This document shows positions 1-6,213 of a stretch of DNA of 7,468 nucleotides, one piece after another. How positions within the stretch are numbered: position 1 is the first letter of the stretch; every line of letters begins with the position of its first letter. A program made the translations under genes and the position numbers. This DNA is from Coriobacteriales bacterium (GTDB lineage Bacteria; Actinomycetota; Coriobacteriia; Coriobacteriales; UBA8131), in NCBI GenBank assembly GCA_031290695.1, contig JAITNB010000051.1:1-7468 (forward strand), read 5' to 3'. The notes under the pieces are model-generated. The model worked only from the letters and a program-made list of their open reading frames with translations. It was not told where the DNA came from and ran no database searches.

Positions 1-116
1 CCTATCTGCGGTATCGCCTCGACGACCTTCTCGTCCTCGATAACGAGGTCGAGATGCACCGGCTCGGGCAGCACCGGGTGCTGGGGGCCAAAGGGTATGA
101 CGGTTCGTTTGCCCAT
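1..116 (-). CDS. echE: Ech hydrogenase large (catalytic) subunit, N-terminal fragment
   Basis: Only the first 38 codons are in the window; the gene continues past the left edge. The fragment begins MGKRTVIPFGPQHPVLPEP and continues with a VHLDLVIEDEKVVEAIP-type stretch. This matches the N-terminus of group 4 [NiFe]-hydrogenase large subunits and NuoD/49-kDa relatives, where the GPQHP motif is near-universal. In Ech the large subunit holds the Ni-Fe site that reduces protons with electrons from ferredoxin; the two CxxC ligand pairs and the RGxE/RGxC region lie outside this window. The ATG is one base after the echD TGA, and a GAGGAGG ribosome binding site lies inside the last echD codons, so translation is probably coupled. 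The family call is firm. The Ech rather than Hyc/Hyf assignment rests on the separate NuoC-like gene and the operon order. Confidence 0.88.
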   Translation of the reverse strand, partial: MGKRTVIPFGPQHPVLPEPVHLDLVIEDEKVVEAIPQI

Positions 117-117
117 G

Positions 118-549
118 TCACGCCTCCTCGGTTGTGGTAGGTACGGGGCAGGCACCGTAGTTCGCGGCACCGTAGGTGTTTGACTTCGCGGCATCAAGTG
201 CGGCGCGCGACGCCGGGTTCATGGGCGTGGGAACGCTGGTGGTGTAGAAGTTGCCGCCAAAGTCGATGGCGATGTCCTTGATACCCACGCCAAAGAGGTC
301 GTGCGTCTCGTTCTCGAACACGAAGGAATTGAAATATATATCGCTTATCGAGGGGACTTCCTCGTCGATGCCTACGTTGAGACGCAGGTTCTCAAGGGCC
401 TCGCCCTGCGAGAACGAGTAGATGAGCTCGACGCCAGCGTCGATGGTCGCGCCGCACATATTCACGAAGCGCCAGCCCTTGTCCTTGTAGGCCTGGGTGC
501 TGGCGTGCAGTTGGGGTATCGTTATGTCGATGAAGACCTGGGGGTCCAT
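118..549 (-). CDS. echD: Ech hydrogenase subunit D, NuoC-like (30-kDa family)
   Basis: A 143-residue soluble subunit related to the NuoC/30-kDa subunit of complex I. It helps build the peripheral arm with EchC and EchE and has no cofactor of its own. The diagnostic part is E79-N-E-T-H-D-L-F-G87 followed by GIKDIAIDFGGNFY, the counterpart of the NuoC signature ERE-x2-DLFG-x-x-F. The N-terminal half (about residues 12-75) fits the alpha/beta core, with GWRFVNMCG and LIYSFSQ segments. It is short compared with NuoC, as expected for a free-standing EchD; in Hyc/Hyf enzymes this domain is fused to the large subunit. The start is the ATG at 549, five bases after AGGAGG, and the echC stop TAG forms part of that ribosome binding site. 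The last 30 residues are low in recognisable features. Confidence 0.87.
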   Translation of the reverse strand: MDPQVFIDITIPQLHASTQAYKDKGWRFVNMCGATIDAGVELIYSFSQGEALENLRLNVGIDEEVPSISDIYFNSFVFENETHDLFGVGIKDIAIDFGGNFYTTSVPTPMNPASRAALDAAKSNTYGAANYGACPVPTTTEEA

Positions 550-558
550 GGGTGCCTC

Positions 559-1119
559 CTAAGCTTCTTGTGCGGTTGTGTGAGGGTCGTGGGCAGTGGT
601 GTCTGCCAGGGCCGCGGCGCGTACGGTCTGACCGGCCACGAGCTTGTCCGCAGCGGTAAGGCAGGTGGCAAGCGGCTGCTCCTCAAGGGTACCGGCGGCC
701 AGGGCGGCGCGCTTTTGCTCAAGGACGCCCAGGGCGGTGACAACGGCGTCGATGATGGCCTCGGGGCGCACGGCACAGCCGGGGGCGTAGACGTCGACGG
801 GGATCGCCTTGTCGATGCCGCCCAGCGTGTTGTAGCACTCGCGGAAGATGCCGCCCGTACAGGCGCAGATGCCACAGGCGATGACGACCTTGGGTTCGGG
901 CATCTGCTCGTAGATCTGTTGCAAGACGCTGATGTTACGCTCGTTAACGCTGCCGGTGACGAGAAAGAGGTCGGCGTGCTTGGGGTTGCCGGTGTTGATG
1001 ATGCCAAAGCGCTCGACGTCATAGAGCGGCGTGAGACAGGCCAGCACCTCGATGTCACAGCCGTTGCAGCTTGAGGCGTCGTAGTGGATGAGCCAGGGTG
1101 ATTTGACGGTAGCAGACAT
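559..1119 (-). CDS. echC: Ech hydrogenase small subunit, NuoB-like [4Fe-4S] protein
   Basis: A 186-residue small subunit of a group 4 [NiFe] hydrogenase, homologous to NuoB/HycG. It carries the proximal [4Fe-4S] cluster that passes electrons to the Ni-Fe site. Predicted ligands, counted from the ATG at 1119, are C18 and C21 (SSCNGCDIE), C85 (CGICACTGG) and C115 (YAPGCAVRPE). The intervening YDVERFGI, HADLFLVTG and PEPKVVIACG segments are typical of the family. An in-frame GTG at 1125 would add two residues, but it lies within the AGGAGGTG ribosome binding site, so the ATG five bases downstream of GGAGG is preferred. The echB stop TAG overlaps the same site, nine bases before the start. Residues from about 130 form an Ala/Thr-rich tail beyond the conserved core. 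Confidence 0.92.
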   Translation of the reverse strand: MSATVKSPWLIHYDASSCNGCDIEVLACLTPLYDVERFGIINTGNPKHADLFLVTGSVNERNISVLQQIYEQMPEPKVVIACGICACTGGIFRECYNTLGGIDKAIPVDVYAPGCAVRPEAIIDAVVTALGVLEQKRAALAAGTLEEQPLATCLTAADKLVAGQTVRAAALADTTAHDPHTTAQEA

Positions 1120-1128
1120 AGGCACCTC

Positions 1129-2001
1129 CTAACCGAGCCAGTACAGCAAGACGATGTTGAGCACGCAGCACACGAGCGTGACCGCCCATGACCATTTGAG
1201 CATCGACTGCCACTTGACGCGGGCAAAGTTGTTGTCGATAAATACCTCAAGGAAGTAGACCGCGATGATGCCGATAACCACAAGCGCTGCCGAGACCCAG
1301 CTCCCCCACGCCAAAAAGAGCCCCACCCAGCCGAGGAACAGGATGGCCTCGTACCAGTGCATGACCTCCACCATCGCCAGCGTGCGGCCGCTCATCTCGG
1401 TGGTGATGCCCTTGACAAGCTCCTGGTGCGCATGGTGCGAGTAGCTGAGGTCAAAGGGCGACTTGCGCAGCTTGATAGTGAGGATAAAGAGCAGGCCCAC
1501 AAACACGAGCGGCAACGCGCAGACGAGGGGGCGGTCGAGTGAGAGCACCGCACTGGTGTCAAAGGTACGCAGCACGAAGTAGTAGGTGACCGAGATGAGG
1601 ATGACCATCGGCTCGTAGCTCATGACTTGGGCAATCTCGCGCTCGGCGCCGATCTCGGCATAGGGCGAGCGGGTGGAGTAGGCCGCGATGATAAAGAACA
1701 GCGTGGACAGCGTAAGCACGAACACCACAAGCAGGAAGTTGCCGCCCGCGAAGAAGAACGCCCCTGCAAGCACCGCCAGCGTAAGGGACATGCACACATA
1801 AAAGCCCTGATAGCTGTTGACCTGGACGCTTTGCTTGGCGATGAGCTTGCGCACATCGTACCAAGGTTGCAGCAAAGGTGGCCCCACCCGTCCCTGCAGC
1901 CGCGCGGAAAGCTTGCGGTCGACGCCCGCCAGGAGGCAGCCAAAGACGGGTGCGAGGATGCCAAAGCCCAGGAGGGCCACGACAAATGACAGGAGTGTCA
2001 C
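1129..2001 (-). CDS. echB: Ech hydrogenase subunit B, NuoH-like membrane subunit
   Basis: A 290-residue integral membrane protein of the NuoH/ND1/HycD family with about eight hydrophobic segments. It anchors the peripheral hydrogenase arm and forms the junction through which electron transfer is coupled to ion pumping. Two family signatures are clear: ARLQGRVGPPLLQPWYDVRKL at about residues 33-53 (NuoH: RxGP-x-GLLQP-x-xD), and PFDLSYSHHAHQELVKG with TEMSG at about 182-205 (NuoH: PFDL-x-E-x-E-x-ELV-x-G). The acidic pair usual in complex I is replaced by His-rich sequence, as in hydrogenase relatives. A C-terminal NNFARVKWQSMLKWSW segment matches the last conserved loop. The start is GTG at 2001, overlapping the echA stop as GTGA, with GGGAGG six bases upstream inside echA. 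This implies translational coupling. Confidence 0.93.
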   Translation of the reverse strand: MTLLSFVVALLGFGILAPVFGCLLAGVDRKLSARLQGRVGPPLLQPWYDVRKLIAKQSVQVNSYQGFYVCMSLTLAVLAGAFFFAGGNFLLVVFVLTLSTLFFIIAAYSTRSPYAEIGAEREIAQVMSYEPMVILISVTYYFVLRTFDTSAVLSLDRPLVCALPLVFVGLLFILTIKLRKSPFDLSYSHHAHQELVKGITTEMSGRTLAMVEVMHWYEAILFLGWVGLFLAWGSWVSAALVVIGIIAVYFLEVFIDNNFARVKWQSMLKWSWAVTLVCCVLNIVLLYWLG

Positions 2002-3938
2002 AGCGCACCTCCCATCATCAAGGCGGCTATAAAGCCAAAGGCTATCACCACGATGCTCATGATGTTCGCGGTAGGCTCAAGGGCCTTCTCGCCAAACCAG
2101 CCGTCGAGGTACCAGTTGCGCTGCGTCGCCTGTGTCTCGCCGCTAAACGAGTTGCGATAGGTGCGCTCCTGGGAATCAAGTGCCACGCCCGCCAGGTAGA
2201 TGGATGCGGTTGGCTTCTTGGGCCGGGTGAACTGGATGGCAAAGGCGGCAATGAGGGCAAGGACGATGACAGCCATGATGAGGAGGTTGTCAAAGTCGAT
2301 GGTGGAGGTTATGGCGGCCCACTGGGGGAGCAGGCCGGGGAACACGTCGGCCTCGAAACGCACGAGGTAAGGCACCACCACACCCTCGGATATAAAGGGG
2401 AACCCCACGCTCAGGAGCACCACGAGGGCCGCCATGAGCACGAGGGAGAACCACTCGGAGGGATGCACGGCCTTCTCCACATCGGGGCTTTGCTGGGCGG
2501 TGGCGAGCACCTTGCCCAGCCACTTGGCCCAGAACATAAAGGTCGCGGCCGAGCCAAAGGCAAGGATGAAGAGGAGGACGACGTTGTTGGTGTCGACCAA
2601 GGACACGATGGTCGCCCACTTGGAGATGAGCATGCCAAAGGGGGCGATGAACATGCAGAGCATCCCGAGCGCCATGAGGCGCGCGAGCATCGGCATACGC
2701 ACGAAGAGGTTGTCCATGTCCTCGATGTCGCGGCTGCCGATGTGGTGTTCGGCGGTTCCCACGCACAAGAACAGCAGCGACTTGGCGGCCGCGTGGAAGA
2801 TGAGCAGGAAGATGGCGGCCCACACCGCCTCAGGCGTACCCACGCCCGCGCACGCGACGATGAGCCCGAGGTTGGCGACGGTGGAGTAGGCGAGCACGCG
2901 CTTGGCGTTGGACTGCGAGATGGCAATGAAGGAGCAGAACAGGAAGGTGAGCCCTCCCACAAGGACGACCATCATGCCGTTGTAGTTCCAACCAAAGCAC
3001 GGCGACAGCTTGATGAGGAGAAACACGCCCGCCTTGACCATCGTGGAGGAGTGGAGCAGGGCGCTCGTGGGCGTGGGTGCCACCATCGCGCCGAGCAGCC
3101 AGGACTGGAAGGGTACTTGAGCCGCCTTGGTGAAGGCCGCTACCGCCAGAAGCATAATGGGGAAGACCATGAGGCCCGTCGAGCCTGAGGCTATGAGCAC
3201 GTCAAGCTCAAGGATGCCATAGGAGCCCAGGCACACGAGCGCGATGGCGAACGCAAGCCCGCCTATGAGGTTCATGATTATCTGGCGAAAGGAGTTGTCT
3301 ACCGCCTCTTGCGTGCGTGTATAGCCAATGAGCGCAAAGGAACAGACGGTGGTGACCTCCCAGGCACAGAGCAGCCAGGCGAGGTTGTTGGAGAACACGA
3401 TGGCAAACATCGCAGAGAGGAACACGAACATGAGCGCGAAGAACACGGGGCGGCGGTCGGGCTGGCCGTGAGTGTCCTCGTGTGCCTGGAAGTCGCGCAT
3501 GTAGCCGAGCGCATAGATGCAGATACCTGAGCCGATGATGCCGATGATAAGCGCCATGATGACCGAGAACCCGTCGATGTAGAGGTCGTTCTCGATAGGC
3601 ACCTCATGGGCGATGAGGAGCTCGAACACCACGATGACGACGGTCTGTATCGCGGCGAGGAAGACAGCGAGCGGCTTCTTGTGCTTGATACCTTTGACGA
3701 TGACATACGCGCAGCACGCCACGTCGATGGCAAGGGTGAGGATGGTTATCCATTCACCCTCAAGCGGCGCATACCAGGAATCACTAAAGAGGTGTCCTGC
3801 CGCGAGCCACACCGAGGCGAGCATGATGATGACAGCGGAGCCAATCACCACCACCGAGCGCGCCCGGTCGTTACGGACGAGCAGAAGCACAGCCGCCGCC
3901 ACAACAGGGAACACGATGAGAAATGCTATGGTAGCCAA
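1998..3938 (-). CDS. echA: Ech hydrogenase subunit A, NuoL/Mrp antiporter-like membrane subunit
   Basis: A 646-residue polytopic membrane protein of the proton-conducting transporter family (NuoL/HyfB/MrpA). It is the ion-translocating module of the Ech complex. Key residues of the antiporter core are visible: E194 in LLCAWEVTTVCSFALIGY (the NuoL TM5 glutamate), K271 in FTKAAQVPFQSWL (the TM7 lysine), PTPTSALLHSSTMVKAGV at 288-305, RVLAYSTVANLGLI at 347-360, and H382/K386 in IFHAAAKSLLF. The C-terminal region (about 490-646) adds further hydrophobic helices and a soluble NWYLDGWFGEKAL segment before a final helix. It begins with TTG, supported by a strong GGGGAGGAG site seven bases upstream. 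It is the first gene of the operon, after a 364-nt structured gap. HyfB is a close alternative family, but the following gene order favours Ech. Whether the ion is H+ or Na+ cannot be told. Confidence 0.92.
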   Translation of the reverse strand: MATIAFLIVFPVVAAAVLLLVRNDRARSVVVIGSAVIIMLASVWLAAGHLFSDSWYAPLEGEWITILTLAIDVACCAYVIVKGIKHKKPLAVFLAAIQTVVIVVFELLIAHEVPIENDLYIDGFSVIMALIIGIIGSGICIYALGYMRDFQAHEDTHGQPDRRPVFFALMFVFLSAMFAIVFSNNLAWLLCAWEVTTVCSFALIGYTRTQEAVDNSFRQIIMNLIGGLAFAIALVCLGSYGILELDVLIASGSTGLMVFPIMLLAVAAFTKAAQVPFQSWLLGAMVAPTPTSALLHSSTMVKAGVFLLIKLSPCFGWNYNGMMVVLVGGLTFLFCSFIAISQSNAKRVLAYSTVANLGLIVACAGVGTPEAVWAAIFLLIFHAAAKSLLFLCVGTAEHHIGSRDIEDMDNLFVRMPMLARLMALGMLCMFIAPFGMLISKWATIVSLVDTNNVVLLFILAFGSAATFMFWAKWLGKVLATAQQSPDVEKAVHPSEWFSLVLMAALVVLLSVGFPFISEGVVVPYLVRFEADVFPGLLPQWAAITSTIDFDNLLIMAVIVLALIAAFAIQFTRPKKPTASIYLAGVALDSQERTYRNSFSGETQATQRNWYLDGWFGEKALEPTANIMSIVVIAFGFIAALMMGGAL

Positions 3939-3955
3939 GGTACCACTCCTCCCCT
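3936..3955 (-). promoter_or_regulatory. strong ribosome binding site with TTG start of echA
   Basis: The minus strand reads AGGGGAGGAG, seven bases, then TTG. No ATG or GTG with similar spacing exists in this frame, so TTG is the likely start. A near-ideal Shine-Dalgarno with the weakest common start codon suggests initiation is tuned at the head of the operon. Confidence 0.75.
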
Positions 3956-3973
3956 ATCATCGAATCGGACACC

Positions 3974-3983
3974 GGGACGTCCC
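3974..3983. repeat. 10-bp perfect palindrome upstream of echA
   Basis: The sequence gggacgtccc is self-complementary and lies about 35-45 bases before the echA start, inside the presumed leader. It could be a small operator or chance in GC-rich DNA. No regulator can be named. Confidence 0.35.
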
Positions 3984-4054
3984 TCTGTGGGCGCATGGGT
4001 GCTCTAACGATGCCAGCATATAAAACCCGCGCGCTTTTTGTACCGGTTTGGCGG

Positions 4055-4080
4055 CATATCATTCCAAAGCAGGTGATATG
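4055..4080. repeat. inverted repeat CATATCA / TGATATG in the ech leader region
   Basis: Seven-base perfect arms (4055-4061 and 4074-4080) are separated by 12 bases. It lies two bases from the larger inverted repeat at 4083-4123. It may be a protein binding site or an RNA hairpin in an ech leader transcript; the sequence does not distinguish these. Confidence 0.45.
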
Positions 4081-4082
4081 GC

Positions 4083-4123
4083 TCGGCGAACGGCGGAGTA
4101 TGCTCCCACTCACCGTTCGCCGA
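4083..4123 (-). repeat. 11-bp inverted repeat directly downstream of a TTGACA box
   Basis: The arms at 4083-4093 (TCGGCGAACGG) and 4113-4123 are perfectly complementary. The 19-base loop contains a further GGAG/CTCC pair (4095-4098 and 4103-4106). There is no U-run after it on either strand, so it is a poor intrinsic terminator. On the minus strand it abuts a consensus TTGACA hexamer at 4129-4124. That raises the possibility of an operator covering the spacer and -10 region of an ech promoter, or a hairpin in the leader. It is inferred from position only. Confidence 0.5.
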
Positions 4124-4129
4124 TGTCAA
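4103..4129 (-). promoter_or_regulatory. weak candidate promoter for the ech operon
   Basis: The minus strand has a perfect TTGACA at 4129-4124. The nearest -10-like hexamer is CATACT, ending near 4097, about 21 bases later. This is too long for an ordinary sigma-70 promoter without an activator that distorts the spacer. It is the best -35 hexamer in the gap before echA, but the pairing is not convincing. A start closer to echA, near the AT-rich 4021-4040 stretch, is also possible. Confidence 0.25.
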
Positions 4130-4178
4130 TGGCGTACCCCAGCGTTAAAGAACACCGTGAGAATCGAGGATGAAGCGC

Positions 4179-4208
4179 CGAGAAGGACGGGGTAAGCCGT
4201 CCTTCTCG
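4179..4208 (-). terminator. perfect 12-bp hairpin between the glutamate synthase-like gene and ech
   Basis: The arms CGAGAAGGACGG (4179-4190) and its exact complement (4197-4208) enclose a six-base loop, starting about 95 bases after the stop of the upstream gene on the minus strand. This is the most stable structure in the gap and sits where a terminator or attenuator would be expected. No U-tract follows on the minus strand (GCGCTTC comes next), so it would be a U-less hairpin of the kind often proposed for high-GC actinobacteria. Readthrough into ech is possible. Confidence 0.5.
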
Positions 4209-4302
4209 AAAATCTTCTACCTGCAAGCACCAGATAGTTGAACGATGACCGTGGGCTCACCCGCTGCTTCGCAGCTTCGCCCGATACCGTGCCACTGGCA
4301 TG

Positions 4303-5892
4303 TTATCCCTTGATGATTTGGTAGGCCTCGTCGCGGAAGGCGTCCATGACGTAGCTGATACCGGACACCGCAGAGGCCTCGGGGGTCAGCGCGATGAGGT
4401 CGTTGCGCGTGATGGTGTCGAGGCGCATACGGCGTGAGCCAGCCATGAGCTGCTGGAGGCCAACCTTGAGGCGGTCGACATAGGTGTAGATGCCAACGGC
4501 ACCCAGCGGGATGCGGTCGATGTCCGTGCCGTACTTGGCGCGCAGGGTCTCGTAGGTGACGAATATCTCCTCCTTGGTGACGCCAAACTCGCTCACGGTC
4601 TTGGGGAGGCTGCCGTCCCTGAGCCACTGCTCGATGTTCTTGCCCACAAAGCCAGGGATCATGAGGGCGCGGCCCATGCACACGGCCTTGAAGTACGGGG
4701 CGCCCATCGCCAGTGCCTTGTAGATGCCGGCCTCCTCGGAGAAGCTGCCCGCGATGGCGAGGTCTGGCACGTAGGCACCCTGTGCGTCGAGCATCGAGGC
4801 GAGCTCATAGGCCATCGACTGCAAGTAGAAGGTGGGGATGCCCCACTCCTCCATCATGCGCCAGGGGCTCATGCCGGTGCCGCCGGGGGCGCCGTCGATG
4901 GTGAGGAAGTCGATGTGGGCGTTGGACGACCACTTGAGTGCCATCGCGAGCTCGCGCATGGGGTAGGCGCCCGTCTTGAGGGTGACGCGCTTGGCGCCAA
5001 GGGCACGCAGCTCCTCGACGCTCTTGTAGAAGTCTTCCTCGTCGATGAAGCCCAGGCGGCTGTGACGCTCGAAGTGCGTGATGGAGCCGGCCTTGAACGC
5101 GGCCTGGATGGCCTCGTTGGAGGGGTCGGGAGTGACGATGTAACCGCGCTTCTGCAGCTCGAGGGCACGCTCAAGGCTGTCGACCTTGATCTCGCCGCCG
5201 ATGCACTTGGCGCCCTGCCCCCATTTGAGTTCGACCGTCTCAACGCCCAGCTCCTCGACGACGTAGCGGGCGACGCCCAGGCGGGTGTCCTCGACGTTCA
5301 TCTGCACGAGGATGTCGCCGTAGCCCTCCTTGAACTCCTTGTAGAGCTTGACGCGGCGGTCCATGTCGGGCGCCTTGACAACCTTGCCGTCCTTGTTGAG
5401 CTCAAGCTTGGGGTCGATGCCGCAGACGTTCTCACCGCACACGAGCGAGATGCCAGCGATGGCGGTGCCGATGGCGAACTGCTCCCAGTTGGCGCGGGCG
5501 ACCTCAGTGGAGCCCAGGGCACCGGTGAATATGGGCATCTTCATCTGAACCTTGTTCTGCCAGCCAAACTCAGTGGTCGTGTCGACCGTGGGGAAGGTGG
5601 CCGTGTCGGGACAGGCCTCCACGCCCTCGGGCAGGCCCTCAAGGCCGAGGGCATAGCCGTTGATGTTGAGATGCGAGTAGTCGATGGGGTAATCCTTGTC
5701 GCCACCGGCGGTCACATGTCCAAAAGGCCCGGGATAGATGACCTCACGGCCACGGAACGAGGACTTGAAGACCTCGCAGTTTCCCTTGCAGTCATCGACA
5801 CAACGGGTGCAGAGCCCGCTGACGGGCACCACGCTGCGTGAACGGTTGACGGTCTGCGTTGCGTCATTCGAGTTTGGTCGTTGCAGATTCAT
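4303..5892 (-). CDS. FMN-binding glutamate synthase-family protein (stand-alone synthase domain)
   Basis: A 529-residue cytoplasmic protein with the (beta/alpha)8 FMN-binding synthase domain of the glutamate synthase large subunit, without the glutaminase domain or the C-terminal beta-helix. FMN-barrel motifs: ELKWGQGAK at 221-229 (GltS: K-x-QGAKPG), TIDGAPGGTGMSP at 331-343 (GltS: GHDGGTGASP), and LAIAGSFSEEAGIYKALAMGA at 378-398 (the phosphate-binding segment). C28, C31, C35 and C39 form a C-x2-C-x3-C-x3-C motif near the N-terminus, a likely Fe-S or metal site. The canonical [3Fe-4S] cysteine loop after the barrel is replaced by KAVCMGRALMIPGF. The start is ATG at 5892, five bases after GAAGGAG; the GTG two codons earlier overlaps that site and is rejected. 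It lies upstream of ech on the same strand, separated by a hairpin. Its true substrate and electron partner are unknown; glutamate synthesis with an external ammonia source is one possibility. Confidence 0.85.
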   Translation of the reverse strand: MNLQRPNSNDATQTVNRSRSVVPVSGLCTRCVDDCKGNCEVFKSSFRGREVIYPGPFGHVTAGGDKDYPIDYSHLNINGYALGLEGLPEGVEACPDTATFPTVDTTTEFGWQNKVQMKMPIFTGALGSTEVARANWEQFAIGTAIAGISLVCGENVCGIDPKLELNKDGKVVKAPDMDRRVKLYKEFKEGYGDILVQMNVEDTRLGVARYVVEELGVETVELKWGQGAKCIGGEIKVDSLERALELQKRGYIVTPDPSNEAIQAAFKAGSITHFERHSRLGFIDEEDFYKSVEELRALGAKRVTLKTGAYPMRELAMALKWSSNAHIDFLTIDGAPGGTGMSPWRMMEEWGIPTFYLQSMAYELASMLDAQGAYVPDLAIAGSFSEEAGIYKALAMGAPYFKAVCMGRALMIPGFVGKNIEQWLRDGSLPKTVSEFGVTKEEIFVTYETLRAKYGTDIDRIPLGAVGIYTYVDRLKVGLQQLMAGSRRMRLDTITRNDLIALTPEASAVSGISYVMDAFRDEAYQIIKG

Positions 5893-5971
5893 TGCCACTC
5901 CTTCTGTTGTCTGGATTGAACAGGATGCACCCTAGCCACCGTGGTTTTGGGCGCGTCCCCCTGTTTCATGT

Positions 5972-6000
5972 ATGTTACAGATTCGTTACTCGTTTGTGAA
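5972..6000 (-). promoter_or_regulatory. candidate sigma-70 promoter of the glutamate synthase-like gene
   Basis: The minus strand has TTCACA (6000-5995, five of six matches to TTGACA), a 17-base spacer, and TAACAT (5977-5972, four of six to TATAAT). Transcription would begin near 5965, giving a leader of about 70 bases. Two GTTAC words on the plus strand (5974-5978 and 5985-5989), 11 bases apart, fall within the promoter and could be half-sites of an operator. Confidence 0.45.
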
Positions 6001-6087
6001 CCGGTAATCTTTCAAATATCACACAAGATACCCGTTAGACGCTATAAGTAGTAACAAATGCCCGGTATGCAGGGCGGGCGGCTGGGG

Positions 6088-6105
6088 TTTTGGCAGTTTT
6101 GGCAG
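6088..6105. repeat. tandem 9-bp direct repeat ttttggcag x2
   Basis: Two exact, adjacent copies of ttttggcag lie about 33 bases upstream of the -35 box of the plus-strand gene. They could be an activator site or a chance duplication. The flanking ggctg and cagcc words could also fold it into a short hairpin. Confidence 0.4.
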
Positions 6106-6137
6106 CCTCCGGTATAGAGGGCGACCAGGCACGAGCC

Positions 6138-6166
6138 GTTACATGAGGTATCGGATCGCCTATAAT
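6138..6166 (+). promoter_or_regulatory. sigma-70 promoter for the gene at 6214
   Basis: GTTACA (6138-6143, four of six to TTGACA), a 17-base spacer and a perfect TATAAT (6161-6166). Transcription should begin near 6173. An ATG at 6175 would then sit at the transcript's very 5' end, so this promoter supports the downstream ATG at 6214 as the translation start. Confidence 0.65.
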
Positions 6167-6213
6167 GGGCGTGGATGCCGGCGTGTATGCCCTCACAGAC
6201 AGGATCTACGTTT

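Larger units (their letters stand above)
3939..4302. other. 364-nt intergenic region before echA without a credible gene
   Basis: Short open frames exist on both strands here, but none has a ribosome binding site or recognisable product. The region holds the echA ribosome binding site, the palindrome at 3974, inverted repeats at 4055-4080, 4083-4123 and 4179-4208, and a small TGCCA-C-TGGCA palindrome at 4290-4300 just after the upstream stop codon. The AT-rich patch at 4016-4040 contains TATAAAA and a T5 run. Together this suggests a regulated leader or promoter zone for ech. Confidence 0.6.
5893..6213. other. divergent intergenic region, 321 nt
   Basis: This region lies between the minus-strand glutamate synthase-like gene and the plus-strand gene at 6214. 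It contains one candidate promoter in each direction, the ribosome binding sites of both genes, and a 9-bp tandem repeat. The part at 5970-6060 is noticeably AT-richer than the flanking genes, as expected for promoters. The open frame on the minus strand from 6308 to 6042 overlaps the plus-strand gene start and promoter and shows no family features, so it is not called. Confidence 0.6.

Noticed and set aside
301..1074. Long open frame of 257 codons on the plus strand opposite echC and echD
   Set aside because: It lies antisense to two clear ech genes, is rich in Gly, Val, Asp and Leu as expected of a high-GC shadow frame, and has no family motifs.
1878..3188. 436-codon open frame on the plus strand opposite echA and echB
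   Set aside because: Its composition (His, Glu, Gly and Arg rich, highly charged) is that of an antisense frame to a membrane protein; there is no ribosome binding site or recognisable domain.
1998..3938. Assignment of the operon to formate hydrogenlyase (Hyc/Hyf) or complex I
   Set aside because: The NuoC-like and NuoD-like subunits are separate, the small subunit directly follows the NuoH-like gene, and only one antiporter-like gene is present, which fits Ech.
3995..4195. 66-codon plus-strand frame in the gap before echA
   Set aside because: It runs through the inverted repeats, has no ribosome binding site and shows no family features; it is more likely chance.
4915..5841. 308-codon open frame on the plus strand opposite the glutamate synthase-like gene
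   Set aside because: It is antisense to a gene with intact FMN motifs. The Leu/Asp/Val-rich low-complexity product is a third-position GC artefact.
5994..6026. TTGTG...CACAA inverted pair as a redox-sensing Rex operator
   Set aside because: The arms are only five bases and 23 bases apart, unlike the compact Rex site; the match is probably chance.
6175..6213. Upstream ATG at 6175 as the start of the 6214 gene
   Set aside because: The TATAAT at 6161-6166 would start transcription near 6173, leaving no room for a ribosome binding site. The ATG at 6214 has AGGA nine bases upstream.
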